NCBI GenBank assembly: GCA_017428325.1
Contig: JAFRRA010000006.1
Span: 248,001-312,000, forward strand
Length of the DNA: 64,000 bases
From: Bacteroidales bacterium
Lineage (GTDB): Bacteria; Bacteroidota; Bacteroidia; Bacteroidales; UBA932
Reading direction: 5' to 3'
The notes under the pieces are model-generated. The model searched no databases and was not told the DNA's origin. It saw nothing but the letters and a program-made list of their open reading frames with translations. Position numbers and translations under genes: made by a program. Of this stretch, positions 14,484 to 22,938 are shown piece after piece (position 1 is the stretch's first letter; every line of letters begins with the position of its first letter).

Positions 14484-17360
14484 TTATTTAATTCGTGCGG
14501 TCAGCTGCAGGCCGAAGAAGAAGACATTGGAGTTTCGCCGCTCTTTGCTTCCAGGGCTCTTGACCAGAGACTGGAGAGGAGTTGAGCGGAACATATTGTT
14601 CGCGAAGAACGAAACGTCAAAATTCTTGAACTGCTTGGTGACATTCACATTGATACAGAGAACAGGGTTGTAGGAAGGTTCGATTTCTCTTCTGTTCTTG
14701 GCAACGGCACCGTTGGTTTCGTTGCGGAGGATAGGAAGCCATTTCTCATAATCCGGGTTGGATGGATTTGCCCACTCCTTGTTGAAGTCGTGAACCTGTC
14801 CGTCTGCAATGGAGAGATACTTCACAGGAATAGTGTCGCAGGCTCCATAGGTGGTCCAGCTCTTTTCTCTCCAGTTGACATTGGCGGTCAGGGAGATAAC
14901 GAAACCGATCTTTGGAATGTTGTGGGTTACGATGAGGTTGGTGATCAGGTTCTGCTCGCGGCTGATACCGGAAGAGATTTTGGATTCATAGATACCCATG
15001 TTGGCCTCTTCACTGCCGTTCTTGCTGTACCAAACCCAGCCGTTGTTCCATCCCTTGTAATCGTAGAACTCTCCGTTAACCAGGAAGCTGGTGCGGATGG
15101 CGTTTATTCTTCCGAAGTCGATCACGAACTCGACACCCTTCTGCTCGGATGAGCGGTTGTTGGCAGGAGTTGTGTACTGGAGGAATATCTTGCCGTCGTT
15201 CTCCAGGGTGAGTGCAGGCAGGCTTCCGTCTGCAGGATAAGTGTCAACCTTATATCTGAGGAACGGAACATATCCGTAATCGTTCAGACCCTTTGAGAAG
15301 GTATATCCGTTGTGTGTCCAGTCCTTGTAACCGGTAACGGCAATTCTTACCTTCTTTATCTTAAGGTCGAATCCTATCTCGGCCTTCTTCTGCTTTGCAA
15401 GCTGGAGGCCGTTGTTCTTGATGTCGTAAACGTGGGTTGTGATCAGCTGGAACTTCTGTCCGTCCGGAACGGTTGTGGACAGTGAGTTGTTGAAGTTCAC
15501 GATATCGAAGTAAGCGTTGTCAGGATAAACGTATGCCATCGTAGGAGCCATAACGCTCACACCGTAACCGCCCCTGATGCTGAATACGCCAGGAACAATG
15601 TCCATAGATGCGTTGACTCTAGGAGAGAAGGCGTCGGAGACGCTCCAAACCTTGTCATAGCGGACACCTGCAACAACCTTGAACTCGCCGCCGGCCCAAA
15701 GAGGGAAGCGGAAGTCTTCCTGAGCGTAAACACCCAGCTTGTTCATGAACGGAATGTCCTTGTAAGGCCTTTCCCTCTGGGTTGCGAAACGGTACGAAAC
15801 AGCACGGTAAGGAGGGAAGTCGTAGTCGAATACCTTACCCTTGCCCCTGTTGCCGTCGTTGTGGAAATCGGCACCGATGATGAAGTGGTGGCTGGTTGCG
15901 CCGATATTTCCGGAGAAGTTGAGCATCAGCTTTGCAAAGGTATTGAGTTCCTTTCCGTAAACGTTGTACTCGTAAGTGTAAGAAGCAGGAGTGATCCAGC
16001 TCTTGTCATTTGCCAGTTCGTCATTAGGACCGAACCAGGTAAGAGGCTTTCCGCTTACATCGTAAATAACGGTTCCAGGACGGCTGGAAAGAACGGATCC
16101 GTCTATCTTGGAGTATGAATAAGGAACATCTGCGTTGGTTCCCTGATCCTTATAGTAACTCCAGCGGTTGGTGTAGTTGAAGGATGCCGTGTACTTTATG
16201 TTCTTGAACCATCCGGCGTTGATCCTGATTTCTCCGTTATGGGTGATTCGGATTCCCTTGTCACGCCTGTTGCGGTACTCGAAATCCGTCTCGTCCTCAG
16301 GGTTAGGCTCTGCCTTTTCCTTTGTCCAAAGGTAATTCAGGGCGGTGTTGGTGTAGAACTTGCCGCCGAAGAACGTGTTGGAATATGCTATTCTTCCGGT
16401 TGACCTGTGATACTTGTCGTAACCCTCTCTAGGGTCAGCGACAGAACGCGCATAGTCAACACCATAGTTGATGAAGCCGTTGCCCTCTCCAAGGCTGAAG
16501 CCGTGGGTTGTGCCGATTGCATAAACGTTAGGATTGGTGTTGAACTTTATAGCCAGAGGCTCGACACCGCTCTTTGCGTTTACGATAACGGTTCCGGAAG
16601 AGGCGTTTCCGTACTCAACGGATGCGATACCCTGGATAACCTCAACACTCTCCACGTTGTCTGTGGTGATTGTTCTGAGGTCGATACCTGTTGAAGGGCT
16701 CTGTCCGCCACTGCCAGGGTTGGCACCTCCGATGGCGGCTGACATTGTCTGCATGTTGGCGGCATTGGAAATAGGGGCACCATCCATGATGATGGCGGTT
16801 CCCATAGCGTTGGCGCCACGGATAGACAAGGTCTTTACGCCCTGAAGGTCCGGTTTGAATGTGCTTGAAGTAATGTCGGCACCAGGAAGCAGGGCCATCA
16901 CATCTGCCAGGGAGCTGGCCTGGATGTGCTCGATAGCCGTCCTGTTAATCTTTGAAGCCGTTGCCGCGCCGGCCTTGGAAACCTCAGCGGTAACGGTTAC
17001 GTCATCCAGACGGAAGTCCGCTATCCTGAGCTTGAAGTCATATACCTCCTTGGCTGCGGTAATCGTGACCTTGATGTTCAAAGTCTCGTAACCCAGAGAG
17101 GCAACTATGACATCATAAGTAGCAGGAGCTATGCCCTTGATGACATACTCTCCTTTCTCGTTGGCAACTGCACTCATACCCGCGCTCGGTATCTGAACCG
17201 TAGCATACGGGATTGGGCCAGAAGTTCCATCGCTCACCTGCTCCGTGATGGTTCCCTTGATGGTAACCAACCCCTGACGCTGTGCCCAGGCGCTTCCGCA
17301 AAACAGAAGCAGGGCCAAAGCCAAAAGCAGGCTGCTTGCTTTAAATTTAGTTTCCTTCAT
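14484..17360 (-). CDS. TonB-dependent outer-membrane receptor with carboxypeptidase-like N-terminal domain
   Basis: A 958-residue receptor with signal peptide 1-26 (FCGSAWAQ). Residues about 33-112 are a CarbopepD_reg-type domain (PYATVQIPSAGMSAVANEKG, then ATYDVIVASLGYE). A plug follows with IIMDGAPISN and SVEVIQGIASVEYGNASSG, then a 22-strand barrel to residue 958. It should import its ligand using the inner-membrane TonB-ExbBD system; a tonB gene lies at 53626-54318 but has no positional link. It is first in the operon with DUF4876 and DUF6850. There is no SusD gene, so this is not a classical glycan-utilisation pair; a peptide, metal or cofactor ligand is possible but not shown. Confidence 0.88.
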   Translation of the reverse strand: MKETKFKASSLLLALALLLFCGSAWAQRQGLVTIKGTITEQVSDGTSGPIPYATVQIPSAGMSAVANEKGEYVIKGIAPATYDVIVASLGYETLNIKVTITAAKEVYDFKLRIADFRLDDVTVTAEVSKAGAATASKINRTAIEHIQASSLADVMALLPGADITSSTFKPDLQGVKTLSIRGANAMGTAIIMDGAPISNAANMQTMSAAIGGANPGSGGQSPSTGIDLRTITTDNVESVEVIQGIASVEYGNASSGTVIVNAKSGVEPLAIKFNTNPNVYAIGTTHGFSLGEGNGFINYGVDYARSVADPREGYDKYHRSTGRIAYSNTFFGGKFYTNTALNYLWTKEKAEPNPEDETDFEYRNRRDKGIRITHNGEIRINAGWFKNIKYTASFNYTNRWSYYKDQGTNADVPYSYSKIDGSVLSSRPGTVIYDVSGKPLTWFGPNDELANDKSWITPASYTYEYNVYGKELNTFAKLMLNFSGNIGATSHHFIIGADFHNDGNRGKGKVFDYDFPPYRAVSYRFATQRERPYKDIPFMNKLGVYAQEDFRFPLWAGGEFKVVAGVRYDKVWSVSDAFSPRVNASMDIVPGVFSIRGGYGVSVMAPTMAYVYPDNAYFDIVNFNNSLSTTVPDGQKFQLITTHVYDIKNNGLQLAKQKKAEIGFDLKIKKVRIAVTGYKDWTHNGYTFSKGLNDYGYVPFLRYKVDTYPADGSLPALTLENDGKIFLQYTTPANNRSSEQKGVEFVIDFGRINAIRTSFLVNGEFYDYKGWNNGWVWYSKNGSEEANMGIYESKISSGISREQNLITNLIVTHNIPKIGFVISLTANVNWREKSWTTYGACDTIPVKYLSIADGQVHDFNKEWANPSNPDYEKWLPILRNETNGAVAKNRREIEPSYNPVLCINVNVTKQFKNFDVSFFANNMFRSTPLQSLVKSPGSKERRNSNVFFFGLQLTARIK

Positions 17361-17409
17361 AGATTAATATAAAATTGGTTTGATGAAATTTTGGCACTTT
17401 AATTCTTTC

Positions 17410-17417
17410 CAAATATA
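17410..17417 (-). promoter_or_regulatory. -7 promoter box of the TonB receptor operon
   Basis: The minus strand reads TATATTTG. Predicted transcription begins near 17406, giving a 46-nt leader before the receptor ATG. The -33 element is weak. Confidence 0.5.
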
Positions 17418-17487
17418 AGAAAATAAATCGGATTTCCTTAAAATTCTGAAAGAATTTCTTTCTGCCCGAGGAAATCTCGGCGACATT

Positions 17488-17499
17488 AATTTGCAAATT
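17488..17499. repeat. Perfect 12-bp palindrome in a divergent intergenic region
   Basis: AATTTGCAAATT is its own complement and sits between the TonB receptor and the aminotransferase promoters. A short CCGAG-GAAAT-CTCGG hairpin lies at 17466-17480. Either could be a regulator site; nothing else supports this. Confidence 0.3.
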
Positions 17500-17561
17500 G
17501 CTGTTTCTCAGCGACGTCTGATTTGTAACAATGTTGTTATGATTTGTTGCTGTTTTTTGCT

Positions 17562-17569
17562 TATTTTTG
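17562..17569 (+). promoter_or_regulatory. -7 promoter box of the DegT-type aminotransferase
   Basis: TATTTTTG, with a TTTG at 17543-17546 only 15 nt upstream, shorter than the usual spacing. Transcription would begin near 17573, about 10 nt before the first ATG. Confidence 0.4.
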
Positions 17570-17582
17570 TAAAAACTACGGA

Positions 17583-18791
17583 ATGTATATGGAAGACATC
17601 AAAATGGTCGACCTGCTCGGGCAGCACAATGACATAAGGGAGGAGATAGACTCTGCAATCAGGGAAACGATAGATTCATCCTCTTTCATCAATGGAAAGG
17701 CGGTTGAAACATTCGAACAGAATCTTGCAAGATACCTGAAAGTAAAGCATGTGATAGGCTGCGGAAACGGGACTGACGCGCTTCAGATAGCGCTTATGGC
17801 CCTGGGGCTGGAACCTGGAGACAAGGTGCTGGTTCCGGCATTTACTTATGTGGCCACCGCAGAGGTCATTGCATTGCTGGGGCTGGTGCCTGTAATGTAT
17901 GATGTCAATCCGAGGACATTCAACACTGATGCTTCTGTTTCCCTGGAATATATGGATGAGCTTGTGGACGAGAGGACCCGGGTCATTGTTCCGGTGCATC
18001 TGTTCGGCCAGTGCAGCCAGATGGATGCAGTTATGGAGTTTTCCCGCCGCCATAACCTGATGGTTGTGGAAGACTGCGCCCAGGCGCTGGGTTCAAAGTG
18101 CCGGGTGGGAGACAGGGAGATTATGGCCGGCTGTATCGGGGACATAGGATGCACGTCTTTCTTCCCGACCAAGAACCTTGGCTGCATGGGAGACGGGGGA
18201 GCGCTTATGACAAACGACGATTCTCTGGCAGAAAGGATCCGGATGATTGCCAACCACGGCCAGAAAAGGAAATATTTCCATCAGGTTATCGGCTGCAATT
18301 CCCGCCTCGACACCATACAGGCAGCGGTACTTGATATCAAATTGAAACATCTGGACGAGTATATTGCGGCACGGCGCGCCGCGGCGGCTTCCTACACCCG
18401 TCTTCTGAAAGCGTTTGACCCGCCGGAAAAATATATCTGCACTCCTGAAGAATCTGATTTTACAACCCACACCTACCACCAGTACACAATTATCGTCAAG
18501 GACTGCCTGAAAGATCCTGACGGAAACGCAAGAGACGCCCTCAGGGCATATCTGGCGGAAAAGGGAATCCCTTCAATGATATATTACCCGCTGCCGCTTT
18601 CAAGACAGGAGGCGTTTGCGGGCATTGCAAGGAAGAGAGAGGATTTCAATCCGGAGGCCGAGGATTCGCTCCACAACTCGGAGTTCCTTTCAGAGCACGT
18701 GCTGAGCCTTCCTATGCACACTTGCCTGAAGGAAGGACAAATTGAATATATCGCCGAGGCTATATCGTGCCGTTATTCTCAAACAGTTTGA
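17583..18791 (+). CDS. DegT/DnrJ/EryC1-family sugar aminotransferase
   Basis: A 402-residue PLP enzyme of the family that aminates nucleotide-linked keto-sugars (for example WecE or PglE types). Diagnostic parts: GCGNGTDALQIAL (cofactor phosphate binding), FTYVATAEVIALLGLVPV, VVEDCAQALGS (Asp that holds the PLP ring nitrogen) and SFFPTKNLGCMGDGG, whose Lys in PTKN forms the Schiff base. The start could be the ATG at 17583 or 17589; both lie just after the predicted promoter and before MVDLLGQH. The C-terminus overlaps the convergent cpsB-like gene by 32 nt. With cpsB and ugd nearby it probably serves surface polysaccharide or glycoprotein sugar synthesis. Confidence 0.85.
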   Translation: MYMEDIKMVDLLGQHNDIREEIDSAIRETIDSSSFINGKAVETFEQNLARYLKVKHVIGCGNGTDALQIALMALGLEPGDKVLVPAFTYVATAEVIALLGLVPVMYDVNPRTFNTDASVSLEYMDELVDERTRVIVPVHLFGQCSQMDAVMEFSRRHNLMVVEDCAQALGSKCRVGDREIMAGCIGDIGCTSFFPTKNLGCMGDGGALMTNDDSLAERIRMIANHGQKRKYFHQVIGCNSRLDTIQAAVLDIKLKHLDEYIAARRAAAASYTRLLKAFDPPEKYICTPEESDFTTHTYHQYTIIVKDCLKDPDGNARDALRAYLAEKGIPSMIYYPLPLSRQEAFAGIARKREDFNPEAEDSLHNSEFLSEHVLSLPMHTCLKEGQIEYIAEAISCRYSQTV

Positions 18792-19617
18792 GAAGCTTGT
18801 CCGTTCTCCTGGAATTCATCTTGATGTGAGGCATAAGATGATTGAATGTGGACAGGCGGTGGAAGTCGCTTCCGGTAAAGTCGTACATTCCAGCATCCAG
18901 AAGGTCGCTGGCCCTTTCAAAGACATCGTCTCCGTAGTAGCCTGTAAGAGCGAGGAAATTCAGCTGGAACTCATATCCCCTTGACTTGAGGTTACGGTAA
19001 TCATCCTTTGTCATGTAACGGTATCTCTCCGGATGGGCGAGAATAGGTTTGTATCCGTTGACAGCCAGGCTGTAAAGGATATCGTCCATTTCAGCAGGAG
19101 GGGCAAAATAGGATGTTTCCACAAGAACATGGACGCCGTCGGCATAAGTAAGGAGTTTCTTTTCCTGTACTTTTGCCGGAAATTCCTTGTTCATCATATA
19201 TTCGGCGGCAAGGCGGATCTCCACGCTTCCCTTATAGTACTTTTTATACTCCTCGAATCTTTCCTGCAGATGCTCGTTGCAGTATCCCCCAAGTGGCTCG
19301 GAGGCGTACGGGCTGGCTAATGCAGATTCCCTGTAGAGTTGGCCGGGAGTCGGGGCCTGGCTCGGGTCCTCATGATGATGATGGCGGTGATGGCGGTGGT
19401 TGTTTTCCTCATCGGCGACAGCTCCCTCCAGTCCCATGCTGTGCGGGGTAAAGTAAACCCTCTTCACCCCGGCCTGCTGATACTGGTCCAGAAGCTCATA
19501 GCTTTCCGACAGGCTGTGGAATCCGTCATCGACTCCCGTCAGCAGATGGCAGTGTATGTCTGTAGCCCCTTCCAGGAACTTCAATCCTTTGACTTTTTTA
19601 TTTCCGAACAAAAACAT
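18760..19617 (-). CDS. CpsB/CapC-family PHP protein-tyrosine phosphatase with His-rich insert
   Basis: A 285-residue manganese-dependent PHP phosphatase that would reset the tyrosine kinase controlling exopolysaccharide export. The longer frame starts with TTG; I choose the ATG at 19617. PHP motifs are DIHCHLL (20-26), YFTPHS (55-60), ILAHPERYRYM and TGSDFHR. An insertion at about residues 70-112 after TPHS contains NNHRHHRHHHHEDP, with seven His in nine residues, then a low-complexity Pro/Ser/Ala stretch; typical family members have only a short loop there. The insert may bind metal or be a tolerated linker. The 3' end overlaps the aminotransferase by 32 nt on the opposite strand. Confidence 0.82.
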   Translation of the reverse strand: MFLFGNKKVKGLKFLEGATDIHCHLLTGVDDGFHSLSESYELLDQYQQAGVKRVYFTPHSMGLEGAVADEENNHRHHRHHHHEDPSQAPTPGQLYRESALASPYASEPLGGYCNEHLQERFEEYKKYYKGSVEIRLAAEYMMNKEFPAKVQEKKLLTYADGVHVLVETSYFAPPAEMDDILYSLAVNGYKPILAHPERYRYMTKDDYRNLKSRGYEFQLNFLALTGYYGDDVFERASDLLDAGMYDFTGSDFHRLSTFNHLMPHIKMNSRRTDKLLKLFENNGTI

Positions 19618-19635
19618 ATTCTTAACCTTAATATT

Positions 19636-19643
19636 CAAAAATA
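19636..19643 (-). promoter_or_regulatory. -7 promoter box of the cpsB-like gene
   Basis: The minus strand reads TATTTTTG, with a TTG-containing -33 candidate about 20 nt upstream. The predicted leader is about 15 nt and supports the ATG at 19617 over the upstream TTG. Confidence 0.5.
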
Positions 19644-19717
19644 ATGAATTTTTGTTACCCGTGCAACGAATCAGCCTTTAGTGGCATCTATAAGGTGTAG
19701 GTTTAGGTTTTAGTATT

Positions 19718-19750
19718 TAAAAAGCCGTCCTCTTCGGAGAGCGGCTTTTT
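19718..19750 (-). terminator. Intrinsic terminator of the suf-ugd operon
   Basis: AAAAAGCCG and CGGCTTTTT form the outer stem with CTC-TTCG-GAG as an inner stem and tetraloop. Transcripts coming leftward from ugd meet it 15 nt after the stop codon and then a U-rich run. Confidence 0.8.
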
Positions 19751-19764
19751 AGTTTTCATATCCC

Positions 19765-21078
19765 TTATCTCCCTATGCTCAGATACTCAAAACCAAGGGA
19801 CTGGACCTCAGACGGGGTATAGATGTCCCTTCCGTCCACCACGATGTTTCCCTTCATTGCCTTGCGGACCTTTTCCCAGGACGGAACCCTGAATTCCTTC
19901 CACTCTGTTATCAGGGCCACGGCATCAGCATCCTGAACACATTCGTAGATATCTTTGGCGTAAGTCACCCGGTCTCCAAGGTAGCGGTTGCGGCACTCGT
20001 CCATGGCTATCGGGTCATAAACCCGCACTTTGGCTCCGGCCTCCAGAAGAAGTTCTGCAGTGACCACGGAAGGAGCCTCCCTCATGTCATCGGTTTCAGG
20101 CTTGAAAGACAATCCCCATAGAGCCACGGTCTTTCCCTTGAGGCGGCCAAGCGCTTTCTTTAGTTTTTCAAAGACAACTTTCTTCTGCTGCTCGTTCACC
20201 TCTTCCACTGCGCTTATGATCTTCATTTCATAGCCGTTCTCCCTGCCGGTGCGGATAAGCGCCTTCACGTCTTTCGGGAAGCAGCTACCGCCGTAGCCAC
20301 ATCCCGGATAAAGGAACTTGTTGCCTATCCTTGTATCCGCTGCCATTCCGGCCCTCACCTTCTGAACATCGGCTCCGGTAATCTCGCACAGGCGGGCTAT
20401 CTCGTTCATGAAACTGATTCTGGTGGCAAGCATGGAGTTGGACGCGTACTTGGTCATCTCCGCACTCATGATGTCCATGAAGATTATCCTGTACTTGGAC
20501 ATCTGGAACGGCTTGTAGATCTTCTCCATTAGATGACGGGCCTTTTCCGAGGAAACGCCCACGACCACCCTGTCCGGAGACATGAAGTCCTTGATTGCGG
20601 CACCCTCCTTGAGAAATTCCGGATTGGAAGCCACGTCAAATTCCACCTTGCGTCCCCTTCTTTCAAGCTCTTCCTCCACTCTCCTGCGAACCTTGACACT
20701 TGTTCCAACAGGAACGGTGCTCTTGATGACAAGAAGAGTGTATTTCTTTATGTTGCGCCCGAATTCGGAGGCAACGTCCAGCACATAGCTCAGGTCTGCG
20801 CTTCCGTCTTCTCCGGGAGGCGTTCCTACAGCCACGAAAACAACGCTCAGAGAGTCCAGCACACTAGCCAGATCGGTGACGAAATGCAGCCTTCCTTTCT
20901 TTGTGTTCCGTTCCACAATCTCCCTGAGACCAGGCTCGTAGATAGGAATCTGCCCGCTTTGGAGCATTTCGATTTTCTTCTTGTCTATGTCTATGCAGGT
21001 TACGTTCATTCCCATTTCAGAGAAGCAGGCTCCCGTAACCAGCCCGACATAACCCGTTCCTACAATTCCGACATTCAT
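19765..21078 (-). CDS. ugd: UDP-glucose 6-dehydrogenase
   Basis: A 437-residue NAD-dependent dehydrogenase that oxidises UDP-glucose (or a related UDP-sugar) to the uronate. The start at 21078 gives MNVGIVGTGYVGLVTGACF, the N-terminal Rossmann motif; the longer frame adds 30 residues without support. The catalytic cysteine lies in YPGCGYGGSCFPKDVKAL, and the C-terminal UDP-binding half has ALWGLSFKPETDDMREAPS. UDP-N-acetylmannosamine dehydrogenases share this layout, so substrate specificity is not certain. It is the last gene of the sufB-pnuC-sufC-sufD unit, 25 nt after sufD, an odd partner for Fe-S assembly; it ends at a strong terminator. Confidence 0.85.
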   Translation of the reverse strand: MNVGIVGTGYVGLVTGACFSEMGMNVTCIDIDKKKIEMLQSGQIPIYEPGLREIVERNTKKGRLHFVTDLASVLDSLSVVFVAVGTPPGEDGSADLSYVLDVASEFGRNIKKYTLLVIKSTVPVGTSVKVRRRVEEELERRGRKVEFDVASNPEFLKEGAAIKDFMSPDRVVVGVSSEKARHLMEKIYKPFQMSKYRIIFMDIMSAEMTKYASNSMLATRISFMNEIARLCEITGADVQKVRAGMAADTRIGNKFLYPGCGYGGSCFPKDVKALIRTGRENGYEMKIISAVEEVNEQQKKVVFEKLKKALGRLKGKTVALWGLSFKPETDDMREAPSVVTAELLLEAGAKVRVYDPIAMDECRNRYLGDRVTYAKDIYECVQDADAVALITEWKEFRVPSWEKVRKAMKGNIVVDGRDIYTPSEVQSLGFEYLSIGR

Positions 21079-21103
21079 ATTTCTTGTCAATAATGTTTCT
21101 TTA

Positions 21104-22177
21104 CTAACAGCAACCCCTGGAGCATCCGGCGCAAAGCGTATTCTCTCCCCTGAGCCGCTTTTCCACAAGACAGGAGAGCCTGTCCCTTAATTCCGGATGG
21201 GAAACCTTTTCCAGAACAGCGCCGGCAAATGCCTGCTGCTGAAGGATTCTGGCCTCTTTCTCGCTGATGCCGCGGCTGCGCATATAGAACAGTTCCTCGT
21301 CTCCGACACTTCCGGCCGTGCTTCCGTGGGAACATTTCACCTCATCCGCATAGATAACCAGATGCGGATCCGAGGACGCCCTTGCCGAGTCCGAGATCAG
21401 GAGGTTGTTGTTTGCCTGATAGGCCTCGGTCTTCTGCCCCGCCGGACTTACGACAACCTCTCCCTCAAAGCGCGATCTGGAATTATCGTCCAGGATTCCC
21501 TTGAACAGCTGACGGCTGACTGTCTCCTCCGCATTGTGAACCAGCACAACATCAGTATCCACAATCTGCTGTCCGTCTGCCAGATACAGTCCGTTCAGAT
21601 TGCAGACCGCCTTCTTCCCGGCAATCAGCGAATGGATTTTGTTGGACACATTTCCGGCGTGGATTGTAACTATATTGAGGCTCAGCGACGACCCCTCTTC
21701 CAGCCTTATCCTGTAATCCGAACTGTGGCGGGAAAGGGAGTTCTCGTTCTGCATCACCACAAGGTCCAGGGAGGCGTCTTTCTGGACGTGGATTTCAATC
21801 TGTTCATTTGTTGAAAAACGTTCCTGTCCAACTGTATGACAGCAAAGCAGAACGCTGTATTTCCCGGAAGGGGCGCAATTTACAACGGTCCTCGTGGAAA
21901 GCCTGGCTGGGGAGACCCTTACGGAAATCACCTGCACAAGTTCTCTGTCCTTCGGACTGATGACCGTTGACTTTGTCTTTACGCTTTCGGACGGAGCATA
22001 GCTAATCTTACGGACGCGGGTGTCTACAGGAAACTCCACGGAACAGTCCAGAGTGTCTGCCTCTTCGAAAGGCAAACCCTCAGGAATGCCGTCCCAGACG
22101 AAGTATTTCTTTGCTCCGTCCAGAGACACGCTGCAGTCGAACAGCTGTTTCTTTGGTATGTACCTGAATTCCTCCAT
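21104..22177 (-). CDS. sufD: Fe-S cluster assembly protein SufD
   Basis: A 357-residue SufB/SufD-family beta-helix protein. The core reads SRHSSDYRIRLEEGSSLSLN, FKGILDDNSRSRFEGEVVV, then KTEAYQANNNLLISDSARA and CSHGSTAGSVGDEELFYMRSRGIS, the conserved C-terminal SufD block. It forms the SufBC2D scaffold with the neighbouring products. It starts 3 nt after sufC ends. The C-terminal tail adds LCAGCSRGCC with four Cys, not part of the usual core; it may be a metal-binding extension or chance. Confidence 0.88.
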   Translation of the reverse strand: MEEFRYIPKKQLFDCSVSLDGAKKYFVWDGIPEGLPFEEADTLDCSVEFPVDTRVRKISYAPSESVKTKSTVISPKDRELVQVISVRVSPARLSTRTVVNCAPSGKYSVLLCCHTVGQERFSTNEQIEIHVQKDASLDLVVMQNENSLSRHSSDYRIRLEEGSSLSLNIVTIHAGNVSNKIHSLIAGKKAVCNLNGLYLADGQQIVDTDVVLVHNAEETVSRQLFKGILDDNSRSRFEGEVVVSPAGQKTEAYQANNNLLISDSARASSDPHLVIYADEVKCSHGSTAGSVGDEELFYMRSRGISEKEARILQQQAFAGAVLEKVSHPELRDRLSCLVEKRLRGENTLCAGCSRGCC

Positions 22178-22180
22178 CCG

Positions 22181-22927
22181 TTATTCAAATTCCTCGTAGC
22201 CGTGGGCTTCCACCTCGGCGGCAAGTTCCTTGCCCGCTGTCTTGACAATCTTTCCCTTGTACAGAACGTGCACCACGTCCGGAACTATGTAATCCAGAAG
22301 TCTCTGGTAATGGGTTATCACAACAAAGGCGTTGTCTGCAGTCTTGAGACGGTTGACACCGTTTGCCACAATGCGCAATGCATCAACATCCAGGCCGCTG
22401 TCTGTCTCGTCCAGTATGGCAAGCCTTGGAGAAAGCATAGCCATCTGGAAAATCTCGTTGCGCTTTTTCTCTCCGCCGGAGAATCCCACGTTCACGCCTC
22501 TGGAAGAAAACGACGGGTCCATCTCCACATAGGCCATTTTCTCCCGCATCATCTTGAGATATTCCGCGGCGCTCAAAGGAGGGAGGCCCTTCTGCTTCCT
22601 GTGCTCGTTCACTGCGGTCTTCATGAAATTTACATTTGTAACTCCCGGTATCTCAACCGGATACTGGAATCCAAGGAAAATTCCGGCCCAACTTCTCTCC
22701 TCCGGACTCATCTTCAGCAGATCCTGTCCCAGATATGTGATGCTGCCTTCGGTAATGGTATAATTGGAGTTACCGGCAAGCACTGCGGAAAGTGTGCTCT
22801 TGCCACTGCCGTTGCGCCCCATAATGGCGTGTACTTCACCCGGTCTGATGACAAGGTTTATTCCCTTCAGTATTTCCTTGTCGCCGATGCGGGCGTGCAG
22901 ATTTTTTATTTCAAGAAGATTCTCCAT
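22181..22927 (-). CDS. sufC: Fe-S cluster assembly ATPase SufC
   Basis: A 248-residue ABC-type ATPase without a membrane domain. Walker A is GRNGSGKST, the signature region is FSGGEKKRNEIFQMA and Walker B is AILDETDSGLDVDAL, all SufC hallmarks. The start at 22927 (MENLLEIKNL) fits the usual length near 250; the upstream frame from 22960 would run into pnuC. It drives conformational change of the SufB-SufD scaffold. It is placed between pnuC and sufD. Confidence 0.93.
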   Translation of the reverse strand: MENLLEIKNLHARIGDKEILKGINLVIRPGEVHAIMGRNGSGKSTLSAVLAGNSNYTITEGSITYLGQDLLKMSPEERSWAGIFLGFQYPVEIPGVTNVNFMKTAVNEHRKQKGLPPLSAAEYLKMMREKMAYVEMDPSFSSRGVNVGFSGGEKKRNEIFQMAMLSPRLAILDETDSGLDVDALRIVANGVNRLKTADNAFVVITHYQRLLDYIVPDVVHVLYKGKIVKTAGKELAAEVEAHGYEEFE

Positions 22928-22938
22928 CAAGACAGGTT

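Noticed and set aside
19339..19451. His-rich stretch read as low-complexity DNA or a repeat array
   Set aside because: CAT/CAC codons are mixed (no simple repeat unit) and the frame is open through the CpsB-like gene, so it is coding.
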